From the NCBI GenBank assembly GCA_934747335.1, contig CAKVGS010000051.1:1-9125 (forward strand): 9,125 nt of DNA, given 5' to 3'. Source of the DNA: an uncultured Candidatus Melainabacteria bacterium. Lineage in GTDB: Bacteria; Cyanobacteriota; Vampirovibrionia; Gastranaerophilales; Gastranaerophilaceae. How positions within the stretch are numbered: the stretch's first letter is position 1; the number at the start of each line of letters is the position of its first letter. The translations under genes were made by a program, and so were the position numbers. This document shows positions 1 through 5,996 of the stretch, in pieces. The notes under the pieces were generated by a model that worked only from the letters and a program-made list of their open reading frames with translations, made no database searches and was not told the origin of the DNA.

Positions 1-729
1 AGCAGCTGCTTTTTCTAAAGAAATCATTTCTTGATCTTCTTTTTTAGAATTGAAATCTTTATCTTTCTTTTTGCCGTCAACTTTTTTCTTGCCACCTGCT
101 GCGTTATTTTTTCCTTCATAAATTTCTTGAGGAATAATTCTTCTTTCAACAAGCTTCTTTTCTTGTCCGCCTTTATTGAACGGTTTTCTTTCTCCTCTTT
201 CAGGTCTGTCTGATTTTTCGCCTTCTTTTTTAACTGGCTTTTGAGGAGCGCGTCTTACGATTTCAATTCTTGATTGATTTTTTGGATATTCAATTTTTGT
301 TCTTTCAACTCTTACAACAGGTTTTTCAGCTTTTTTAATTTCAGTTTTTTCTGCTTTTGCTTCTTCAACCTTTTCTACTTTTTCAACAGCTTTAGGAGCT
401 TTTCTTACAACTTCAATTCTGCTAACAGTGTTGTTTTTTTCTACTCGCTCAACTTTTGCAGCTTCTGTCTTTTTAACTTCTTTCGAGTCTGCTTCAGGTT
501 TAACTTCATTTGCGGGTGTTTTAGCTTTTTTTACAATAAATGCTTTTGGTTTGGCATTAGATTTTTTAGGTAAAAGTCCTAAGTGTTCTTTAAGCTTACG
601 GATTTGAGTTGGAGTTACAGTATTAGAGTGCGATTTTACCATAATTTCCACTTCGTTGAACTTTTCGATAACCTCTTTACTGGTCATTCCAAGTTCTTTT
701 GCTAATTCACTAACTCTAATATTATCCAT
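1..729 (-). CDS. infB: Translation initiation factor IF-2, N-terminal part (partial)
   Basis: IF-2 is the GTPase that brings initiator tRNA to the 30S subunit and promotes subunit joining. Only the first 243 codons are present; the gene leaves the left edge before the GTPase domain. Reading the minus strand from ATG at 727-729 gives MDNIRVSELAKELGMTSKEV, a typical IF2_N helical domain over roughly residues 1-50. After this comes a long Lys/Glu/Ala/Pro-rich low-complexity linker, usual for IF-2. The linker holds a duplicated motif, SRIEVVRKAPK at 103-113 and SRIEIVRRAPQ at 153-163. A clear Shine-Dalgarno (AAAGGAAA) precedes the ATG. The ylxR stop is 16 nt upstream, so the two genes are probably cotranscribed, the usual ylxR-infB order. 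Identification rests on the N-domain and the context, because the diagnostic G domain is not visible. Confidence 0.93.
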   Translation of the reverse strand, partial: MDNIRVSELAKELGMTSKEVIEKFNEVEIMVKSHSNTVTPTQIRKLKEHLGLLPKKSNAKPKAFIVKKAKTPANEVKPEADSKEVKKTEAAKVERVEKNNTVSRIEVVRKAPKAVEKVEKVEEAKAEKTEIKKAEKPVVRVERTKIEYPKNQSRIEIVRRAPQKPVKKEGEKSDRPERGERKPFNKGGQEKKLVERRIIPQEIYEGKNNAAGGKKKVDGKKKDKDFNSKKEDQEMISLEKAAA

Positions 730-745
730 AAATTTCCTTTCAAGC

Positions 746-1000
746 TTATTTCTCTTTTTTCAGCAAGTCTAAAAGTGTTGCTTTTTCAAGAGTTGCGTTA
801 GTTTTCAACGCTTTATTTAATTTTGATTTTTTTAATGCCAATTCTATACAACTCTGATTATAACAAAGATATGCTGATCTGCCAAATGTTTTAGAATTCG
901 GGTTTACAACCAATCCCTCTTTATCTGTTTTCATAATCCTGATAAGATTTTCTCTTAGTTTAAATTCTCCACAGCCGACGCATTTTCTTTGTTCGTTCAT
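746..1000 (-). CDS. ylxR: YlxR/RnpM-family RNA-binding protein
   Basis: This is a complete 84-residue protein of the YlxR family (DUF448). The family is described in Bacillus as a modulator of RNase P (RnpM) and is almost always encoded just before infB. Visible family marks are the N-terminal Cys-Val-Gly-Cys at residues 7-10, the basic segment RENLIRIMK, and the signature GRSAYLC at 40-46 with a further Cys at 51. The rest is a Lys-rich helical tail. infB starts 16 nt after its stop. nusA, which often precedes this gene, is not upstream; a repeat element and prfA lie there instead. No Shine-Dalgarno is evident before the ATG, but an extended -10-like box ends 6 nt before it (see separate entry). 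The start is supported by the short spacing to the CVGC motif, standard for the family. Confidence 0.93.
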   Translation of the reverse strand: MNEQRKCVGCGEFKLRENLIRIMKTDKEGLVVNPNSKTFGRSAYLCYNQSCIELALKKSKLNKALKTNATLEKATLLDLLKKEK

Positions 1001-1015
1001 AACTTTTTTATACCA
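1001..1015 (-). promoter_or_regulatory. Putative extended -10 promoter of ylxR (possibly leaderless)
   Basis: On the minus strand the sequence reads TGG-TATAAA, an extended -10 match (TGn plus five or six of the TATAAT consensus bases), with the hexamer at 1007-1012. Only six bases (AAAGTT) separate it from the ylxR ATG. Transcription would then begin at or next to the start codon. No good -35 is seen at the usual distance. The assignment is inference; the AT-rich surroundings make chance matches fairly likely. Confidence 0.35.
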
Positions 1016-1064
1016 TAAACATTATTTTTTTGCATGTTTTTAAACTCACAAAAGCAGGTTGGCT

Positions 1065-1272
1065 TAAATGGAAAATGGAAAGTGGAAAATTGTATTAAGA
1101 TTTATAAAAAAAATACATTTAATATTGAACATATGTTTATTTGAAAATAGTAGGGTGCAATTTTTTGCACCAAAAACTGAAAAAAGGTGGGGACCGCTTA
1201 CGCTTTTCCCACCCTACGAAATTTATAAAATGAAAATTTTAAAACAATTTTCCACTTTCAATTTTCTATTTA
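1065..1272. mobile_element. MITE-like inverted-repeat element between prfA and ylxR
   Basis: The two ends form imperfect inverted repeats: 1065-1103 pairs with 1234-1272, matching at about 35 of 39 positions by hand alignment, including a perfect 15-base core (GAAAGTGGAAAATTG at 1078-1092 against its complement at 1245-1259). The element is about 208 bp, has no credible coding sequence, and contains a palindromic GC-rich module in the middle. TTAA occurs just outside both ends (1064-1067 and 1273-1276) and could be a target duplication. The right end touches the prfA stop codon, and the second in-frame stop lies inside the element. Size, end structure and lack of a gene fit a non-autonomous miniature element; no transposase is in view. 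It could instead be a structured intergenic repeat of the REP/BIME kind. Confidence 0.6.
1150..1217. repeat. Palindromic GC-rich module inside the MITE-like element
   Basis: Three mutually overlapping inverted repeats are packed into 68 bp. GTAGGGTG at 1150-1157 pairs with 1210-1217. GGTGCAA at 1154-1160 pairs with TTGCACC at 1165-1171 across a TTTT loop. GGTGGG at 1186-1191 pairs with CCCACC at 1208-1213. The first can form only at the expense of the other two, so alternative folds are possible. On the minus strand the end reads GTAGGGTGGG followed by a short GCG...GC core and CCCCACC. This resembles a palindrome I recall as dispersed between genes in many bacteria, but I cannot confirm that here. 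Neither hairpin is followed by a T-run on either strand, so they are not intrinsic terminators. Confidence 0.6.
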
Positions 1273-2358
1273 TTAAGCTTGTGTTTCAGCCAATTTTTCC
1301 AACTTCAACTTTTGGTCATATTCGGTCAACAAATCAATCAATTCGTCCAAATCACCGTCAATTACTGTCCATACATTAAGGTTGTGATTAATACGGTGGT
1401 CTGTCAAACGACCTTGCGGGAAGTTATACGTTCTGATACGTTCACTTCTGTCGCCTGTTCCGACTTGAGAACGTCTTAAGTCGGTGATTTCTTGCATTTG
1501 TTTTTGAACTTCCATATCATAAAGTTTTGCTTTCAAGATTTGTAAAGCTCTTTCTTTGTTTTGCAATTGAGAACGTTCTTCTGTACAGAAAATCATAATT
1601 CCTGTTGGTTTGTGGAATACACGCGCTGCTGTTTCTACTTTGTTTACGTTTTGACCGCCTGCACCGCCTGAACGAGCAGTTGAAATTTCAACATCATTCA
1701 TATTTAATTCAACTTCAACATCATCAACTTCAGGCATAACCGCAACAGTTGCTGTTGAAGTGTGAACTCTGCCTTGAGATTCCGTTGCAGGAACTCTTTG
1801 AACTCTGTGAACACCTGATTCATATTTAAGACGAGAATAAATGCTGTCACCTTTCATAGAAATAATAACTTCACTTACACCGCCGGCTTCGCATTCAGTT
1901 TTACTCAAAATTTGAGTTTGCCAACCCATTTTATCGGCATAGCGCATATACATTCTCATCAAATCGCCTGCGAAAATGTTTGCTTCGTCACCGCCTGCGC
2001 CGCCTCTGATTTCAAGCATAATATCTTTATCATCCATCGGGTCGCGTGGAAGAAGAAGAACCTTCATTCTTTCTTCGTATTCAGGAAGTTTCTTTTCGTT
2101 TTCTTCCATTTCAGCTTTCAAGAACTGTTTCATTTCTTCGTCTTTTTCATCGTGAATAAGTTGTTTTGCTTCATCAATAGCATCAACTGCTTTTTTCCAC
2201 GCGTAATAAAGTTCAACTGTTTCTTCCATTGATTTTCTTTGTTTTGATAAATCACGGAATTTACTGTAATCAGCGATTACATTCGGATCAGATAGAGTTT
2301 CACCCAATTCAACATATCTTTTTTCTATCTGAACGATTTTATCTAACATGTCTTTCAT
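1273..2358 (-). CDS. prfA: Peptide chain release factor 1 (RF1)
   Basis: RF1 recognises UAA and UAG in the ribosomal A site and triggers release of the finished peptide. The 361-residue protein is full length for the family. The stop-codon-reading tripeptide of RF1, PAT, is at residues 190-192 within RVPATESQGR; RF2 would have SPF. The catalytic GGQ is at 234-236 in SGGAGGQNVNKVET, whose glutamine is the usual N5-methylation target. The N-terminal 100 residues form the charged helical domain 1, and IRGGAGGDEA lies at 117-126. The ATG at 2356-2358 is supported by AGAGG about 8 nt upstream; an alternative in-frame Met is three codons in. The gene is divergent from the permease and ends directly against the repeat element. 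prmC, the common neighbour encoding the RF methylase, is not adjacent. Confidence 0.98.
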   Translation of the reverse strand: MKDMLDKIVQIEKRYVELGETLSDPNVIADYSKFRDLSKQRKSMEETVELYYAWKKAVDAIDEAKQLIHDEKDEEMKQFLKAEMEENEKKLPEYEERMKVLLLPRDPMDDKDIMLEIRGGAGGDEANIFAGDLMRMYMRYADKMGWQTQILSKTECEAGGVSEVIISMKGDSIYSRLKYESGVHRVQRVPATESQGRVHTSTATVAVMPEVDDVEVELNMNDVEISTARSGGAGGQNVNKVETAARVFHKPTGIMIFCTEERSQLQNKERALQILKAKLYDMEVQKQMQEITDLRRSQVGTGDRSERIRTYNFPQGRLTDHRINHNLNVWTVIDGDLDELIDLLTEYDQKLKLEKLAETQA

Positions 2359-2378
2359 AATTTTACCTCTTTATTTCA

Positions 2379-2384
2379 AGTATA
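2379..2384 (-). promoter_or_regulatory. Candidate -10 box for prfA
   Basis: The minus strand carries TATACT about 20 nt before the prfA ATG, upstream of the AGAGG ribosome site, which leaves room for a short ordinary leader. No convincing -35 is found 16-18 nt further up. This would be the leftward half of a 95-bp divergent promoter region shared with the permease operon. Confidence 0.3.
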
Positions 2385-2418
2385 AACCAAACATGAAAAA
2401 TTGTTATTGAAAAAACTC

Positions 2419-2447
2419 TTGACCATCTTTGTGACAAATGAGATAAT
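2419..2447 (+). promoter_or_regulatory. Sigma-70-type promoter of the permease operon
   Basis: TTGACC (2419-2424) and GATAAT (2442-2447) are separated by exactly 17 bp and each matches the housekeeping consensus at five of six positions. This is the best promoter in the window. Only six bases (CAGTTT) lie between the -10 box and the permease ATG at 2454, so the predicted start of transcription falls at or next to the start codon and the mRNA would be leaderless or nearly so. There is no Shine-Dalgarno in that space. Confidence 0.65.
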
Positions 2448-2453
2448 CAGTTT

Positions 2454-3326
2454 ATGAATTATTATAAAAAATACACACCATATTTATTTTTGCTTCCTGC
2501 AGTCGCAGTACTAATTGTGTTCTTTTTTATACCGTTTTTTCAAACCTTCGGGCTTAGTTTCTTTGATTATTCATCAAGCATTTATAACCCGACATTCAAT
2601 GGGGTCGATAATTACATAAAACTTTTCAAAGAACCTATTTTCTATAAAGTAATGTTCAATACTTTTATGTATTTAATAATCGCAGTACCTTTTTTGGTAA
2701 CTTTTCCACTATTCTTAGCAATTCTTATTAATCAAAAAATCCGCGGAATTACTTTGTATAAAATTCTGCTTTATTTGCCTGTAATCGTTTCTATTGTAGT
2801 AGCAGCAATTGCCTTTAAGTGGCTTTACGCAGGGCAAGGTATTTTAAATTATATTTTGACACTTTTTCATCTTGAACCGATTGGCTGGCTTGTCGATACC
2901 AAATGGGCATTATTTTCTGTTGCGATCGTAACTATATGGAAGGGTATTGGCTATTATATGATGATTTATTTAGCATCTTTAATGAGCGTACCGCAAGATT
3001 TGTATGAAGCTTGTGATATTGATGGCGCAAACTTTTTAACTAAACATCTTACGGTTACAATTCCGCATATTATGCCGACAATTGCTCTTGTATCAACAAT
3101 AAGTACAATTTCAGCAATGAAAGTCTTTGCAGAAATCTATGTTATGACAAAAGGCGGGCCTTTAAATTCTACAAAAACAATTGTTTATTATATTTATGAA
3201 CGAGCTTTTGAAAACCTTGATTTGGGCTACGCGTCCGCTCTTGCAGTAGTTTTGTTGATTGTAGTTATGTTATTTTCACTTATTAACATTCTTTGTTTTG
3301 AAAAAAACAAATATGGTGATATATAA
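2454..3326 (+). CDS. Sugar-type ABC transporter permease (MalF/UgpA-like)
   Basis: This is an inner-membrane subunit of a binding-protein-dependent importer of the carbohydrate uptake type (BPD_transp_1 family). The 290 residues hold six predicted membrane spans, at roughly 9-31, 68-92, 102-122, 151-172, 205-227 and 259-281. The EAA loop that docks the ATPase is at about 185-205: EACDIDGANFLTKHLTVTIP, with the conserved EA, the G at 191 and a Pro at 204. The N-terminus, TPYLFLLPA followed by a hydrophobic run, is typical of MalF/UgpA-class sugar permeases, which supports the ATG at 2454. The second permease, ATPase and binding protein are not nearby. The stop and the next start share a base (TAATG), which suggests translational coupling to the glycosyltransferase. 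The substrate cannot be told from sequence. Confidence 0.9.
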   Translation: MNYYKKYTPYLFLLPAVAVLIVFFFIPFFQTFGLSFFDYSSSIYNPTFNGVDNYIKLFKEPIFYKVMFNTFMYLIIAVPFLVTFPLFLAILINQKIRGITLYKILLYLPVIVSIVVAAIAFKWLYAGQGILNYILTLFHLEPIGWLVDTKWALFSVAIVTIWKGIGYYMMIYLASLMSVPQDLYEACDIDGANFLTKHLTVTIPHIMPTIALVSTISTISAMKVFAEIYVMTKGGPLNSTKTIVYYIYERAFENLDLGYASALAVVLLIVVMLFSLINILCFEKNKYGDI

Positions 3327-4348
3327 TGAAAATCCTTGTTATTACAGATTTATACCCAATAAAAGATGATGAAAAATTTACCCCAAAAACGATTAAAAAT
3401 TTTGTTGACGGGTGGGAAAAATTGGGTCACGAAGTTCGTGTAATTAAACCGAATTTTTTTCTTAATTCTTTTTTGAGAAGAAAACCGTTTTATAAAAACG
3501 GGATTTATAACAAAGTTGAAAATATAAACTATTTTTTACCATTTATCGGCGATATAAAGAATAAAATCAAAACTGAATTCATTCCTGATATTGTAATAGC
3601 ACACATGCCAAGCGGTGTAATTTTTGCAAACAAACTTAAATTACCGTTTGTAGCCGGTGTGCACGTTTCGGATTTAGAAGTTTTAACAAACCCGATTTAT
3701 TCAATTTATTTTAAAACCGAACTTGAAAAAGCTTACAAAAACGCAACAAAAATTGCTTGCAGGTCGCAAGTCTTGAAACAAAAATTTTTAAAACTTTATC
3801 CTAAATATGAAAACAAAACATTTGTCTGTTATTCAGGCATTGATTTTGAGCCGATAAAACGTAATTGGCAACCTTCAAGCAAAATAAAAGTTTTGACTTG
3901 CGCAAATCTAATAAAACGCAAAAACGTCGATTTGGTGATTAAAGAATGTGATAGATTGGATGTAGAGCTTCGAATTATTGGAGAAGGAAAAGAACTTGAA
4001 AATCTAAAAAAGCTTTCTTCCAAACCTGTTTTTCTCGGATATTTACCACAAACAAAAGTTTTAGAAGAAATGAAAATGGCTGATATTTTTGCACTCCCAA
4101 GTGTAAATGAAACCTTCGGAATGGTGTACTTGGAAGCCATGGCGTCAGGCTGTATTACTGTTTGTCGAAAAGATGACGGGGTTTCAGGAATTATTAAAGA
4201 TGGCGAAAACGGTTATTTTTGGCAGGATGGAATTATTGAAAGAATTATAAATTCTAAAAATCAAAATGAAATTTTAGAAAATAGTTTCCAAACGGTTAAA
4301 GGTTATACGATGTTAAACGCGGCAAAAAATTATTTAGATAATATCTGA
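3326..4348 (+). CDS. GT4-type glycosyltransferase
   Basis: This is a retaining glycosyltransferase of GT-B fold, probably cytoplasmic or loosely membrane-associated, which transfers a sugar from a nucleotide donor. The N-terminal domain (about 1-180) begins MKILVITDLYPIKDDEKFTP. The C-terminal donor-binding domain (about 185-330) has VLTCANLIKRKNVDLVI, then RIIGEGKELENLKKL at 216-230, and the EX7E signature with Glu262 and Glu270 in NETFGMVYLEAMASG. GVSGIIKDGENGYFW at 285-299 is also standard for the family. The length of 340 residues is normal to slightly short. Its ATG overlaps the permease stop by one base, with a weak GGTGAT before it. Its 3' end overlaps the 3' end of ispE by 19 bp on the opposite strand. 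Acceptor and product (glycolipid, exopolysaccharide or other) are unknown. Confidence 0.9.
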   Translation: MKILVITDLYPIKDDEKFTPKTIKNFVDGWEKLGHEVRVIKPNFFLNSFLRRKPFYKNGIYNKVENINYFLPFIGDIKNKIKTEFIPDIVIAHMPSGVIFANKLKLPFVAGVHVSDLEVLTNPIYSIYFKTELEKAYKNATKIACRSQVLKQKFLKLYPKYENKTFVCYSGIDFEPIKRNWQPSSKIKVLTCANLIKRKNVDLVIKECDRLDVELRIIGEGKELENLKKLSSKPVFLGYLPQTKVLEEMKMADIFALPSVNETFGMVYLEAMASGCITVCRKDDGVSGIIKDGENGYFWQDGIIERIINSKNQNEILENSFQTVKGYTMLNAAKNYLDNI

Positions 4349-5190
4349 TTTAACGCTTTGATTCCTGAATTTTCAAAATGCAAATTTGGAATAATTTGAT
4401 ATGTGTCATTAAATATATTCTTTTTTAAATTACCTAAAATAAAATAAGTAGAGCCAGAGCCTGACATAATTGAGTTTGGCAATTTTTCTTTGATAGTTTG
4501 CAATTCTCTGTAATCATCAAAAATCGCATATTCTAAATCGTTGTATAAAAATTCTTGGATATTTTGTTGATTTTTGATTGCATTAATTAATTTTTCTGTC
4601 ATGTTGTTTTGCGGTTTGATTTTTTTTGCAGCATATTTTGTGTATGCTTCTTTTGCTGAAATGCCGAGGTTTTTCGGTTTAATCAGTGTTACAGGATAAT
4701 TTATGTCACAATCGAGTTTTTTGATAACTTCGCCTCTTGAAGTTGCAAGCAAGGTTCCGCCTTCTAAGCATACATTCAAATCTGAACCTAACTTTGCACA
4801 AAGTTCGTGTAATTTTTCTCTGCTAAATGGTTGCCCTAAAATTTCATTTAATCCATAAATCGTTCCGGCTGCATCAGTGCTTCCACCTGCAAGTCCGGCT
4901 GCAATTGGGATATTTTTTTCTATAAAAATATTGATTTTTGCAGAGATTCCGCTTTCTTCTAAAAACAATTTCGCAGCTTTAAAGACTAAATTTTTTTCGT
5001 TGTAAGGAATTTCTTCGCTCGTGCCTGAAAGAGTAATCTCTGTTGTTTCGGCTTTTTTTGCTTCAATTGAAAGATAGTCACACAAACTAACGGTTTGCAT
5101 AATGCTTTTTATGTTATGAAAACCGTCTTCGCGTCTGTTTACGACTTCAAGTGTCAGATTAATTTTTGCAGGACAAGAAACTTTTATCAT
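4330..5190 (-). CDS. ispE: 4-(cytidine 5'-diphospho)-2-C-methyl-D-erythritol kinase
   Basis: IspE phosphorylates CDP-ME with ATP in the MEP (non-mevalonate) isoprenoid pathway. It is a GHMP-family kinase of normal length (286 residues). The substrate-site Lys9 lies in CPAKINLTLEVV at 6-17. The ATP-binding glycine loop is PIAAGLAGGSTDAAG at 95-109. The likely catalytic Asp137 lies in KLGSDLNVCLEGGTLLATSRGE, where most IspEs read DVPFF or DVPFC, so DLNVC is unusual. GHMP motif 3 is IMSGSGSTYF at 241-250. It starts two bases after the phosphoesterase stop, so the two form an operon; the Shine-Dalgarno (TAAGG) sits inside the end of the upstream gene and is rather distant. Its tail overlaps the convergent glycosyltransferase and no terminator is visible there. 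Confidence 0.96.
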   Translation of the reverse strand: MIKVSCPAKINLTLEVVNRREDGFHNIKSIMQTVSLCDYLSIEAKKAETTEITLSGTSEEIPYNEKNLVFKAAKLFLEESGISAKINIFIEKNIPIAAGLAGGSTDAAGTIYGLNEILGQPFSREKLHELCAKLGSDLNVCLEGGTLLATSRGEVIKKLDCDINYPVTLIKPKNLGISAKEAYTKYAAKKIKPQNNMTEKLINAIKNQQNIQEFLYNDLEYAIFDDYRELQTIKEKLPNSIMSGSGSTYFILGNLKKNIFNDTYQIIPNLHFENSGIKALNQILSK

Positions 5191-5192
5191 AA

Positions 5193-5936
5193 CTAAAAAT
5201 GCCTTACTTTCGGATTAAGAAGCATGTTTGCAAGTTTGTCCGCACCTTCGAATTCTCTTTTTCTTAATTTTGCACTTGCTCTTTCTTTATCGTATTCGAT
5301 AAAATGATGTTCAAATAAGCATTCTCCATTGTTCACAATTATTGTTAAATAACAAGATTTTGGTTCAGGTGTGAACGGACGACCGATACTACCTGCATTT
5401 ACTACTGTTTTCTTTTTTGAGGTTTGAAAACCGCAAGGCAAGTGTGTATGACCGCATAATACAACATCGGCATCAACATTTACAAGCATTTTTTCTACTT
5501 CTTCTATTGGCGTATCAGGCAAAATGTCTTCGTTATTTTTTCTAGGAGAGCCGTGAACCAACAAAAATTTCACTCCGCCTTCCACAACTTCCAATTGGAT
5601 TGGAAGATTTTTTAAGAAATATTTTTCAGGCGGATTAAGAATTTCAGCGTCATTTTTAAGAGCTTCTGCCATAACAGGAGCTTTTTCTTTAAGCTTTGAA
5701 TAAAGTTCATCAGAATAATCAGCAATCATCAAATCAGTATTGCCTTGAATAAGCTTGAATTTTGGATTATCTTTGCGTTCCATGAAATATTCAACAGTAC
5801 TATTCGGTTCAGGCCCTGCCATTGCGTAATCTCCAAGCACAAAAACTTTGTCACATTGTTGTTTTTCAATGTCTGCCATAACGGCTTCTAAGGCTTCCAT
5901 ATTGCCGTGAATATCAGAAATAACTGCGATTTTCAT
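5193..5936 (-). CDS. Metallophosphoesterase (YfcE/MJ0936-like)
   Basis: This is a cytoplasmic two-metal phosphoesterase of the calcineurin-like superfamily (Metallophos_2 type). All metal-site motifs are intact in its 247 residues: Asp8 and His10 in SDIHGN, Asp36 in LGDY, Asn66 in QGNTD (usually GNHD or GNCD), His128 in LLVHGSPR, and His163/His165 in CGHTHLP. NAGSIGRPF at 180-188 is also characteristic. The substrate is unknown; relatives act on cyclic nucleotides or small phosphodiesters. A strong AAGGAG lies about 7 nt before the ATG and an extended -10 lies upstream. It is the first gene of a pair with ispE, two bases apart, though no metabolic link is obvious. The last 35 residues (Lys/Arg-rich, ending NPKVRHF) are an extension that I do not recognise. 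Confidence 0.92.
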   Translation of the reverse strand: MKIAVISDIHGNMEALEAVMADIEKQQCDKVFVLGDYAMAGPEPNSTVEYFMERKDNPKFKLIQGNTDLMIADYSDELYSKLKEKAPVMAEALKNDAEILNPPEKYFLKNLPIQLEVVEGGVKFLLVHGSPRKNNEDILPDTPIEEVEKMLVNVDADVVLCGHTHLPCGFQTSKKKTVVNAGSIGRPFTPEPKSCYLTIIVNNGECLFEHHFIEYDKERASAKLRKREFEGADKLANMLLNPKVRHF

Positions 5937-5945
5937 TTTAGCTCC

Positions 5946-5967
5946 TTTTTATAGTTTTATTTTAGCA
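5946..5967 (-). promoter_or_regulatory. Extended -10 promoter and ribosome site of the phosphoesterase-ispE pair
   Basis: On the minus strand TGC-TAAAAT forms an extended -10 box (hexamer at 5959-5964) about 22 nt before the phosphoesterase ATG. It is followed by AAAAAGGAG as the Shine-Dalgarno. The -35 region is poor, which extended -10 promoters can tolerate. This would drive the phosphoesterase and ispE. Confidence 0.45.
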
Positions 5968-5996
5968 TGAAAAATTTTTGGTTGTTTTGTTGAATT

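Noticed and set aside
31..573. Two plus-strand open frames very rich in Phe and Ser (31-213 and 274-573).
   Set aside because: They are the reverse strand of the Lys/Glu-rich infB linker; the minus frame gives a proper IF2_N domain with a ribosome site.
1154..1171. GGTGCAA-TTTT-TTGCACC hairpin considered as an intrinsic terminator of prfA.
   Set aside because: No T-run follows it on the minus strand, and it is better explained as part of the repeat element.
1068..1379. Plus-strand open frame of 103 codons across the intergenic repeat and the end of prfA.
   Set aside because: It crosses the inverted-repeat element and runs antisense into prfA, has no ribosome site, and encodes no recognisable domain.
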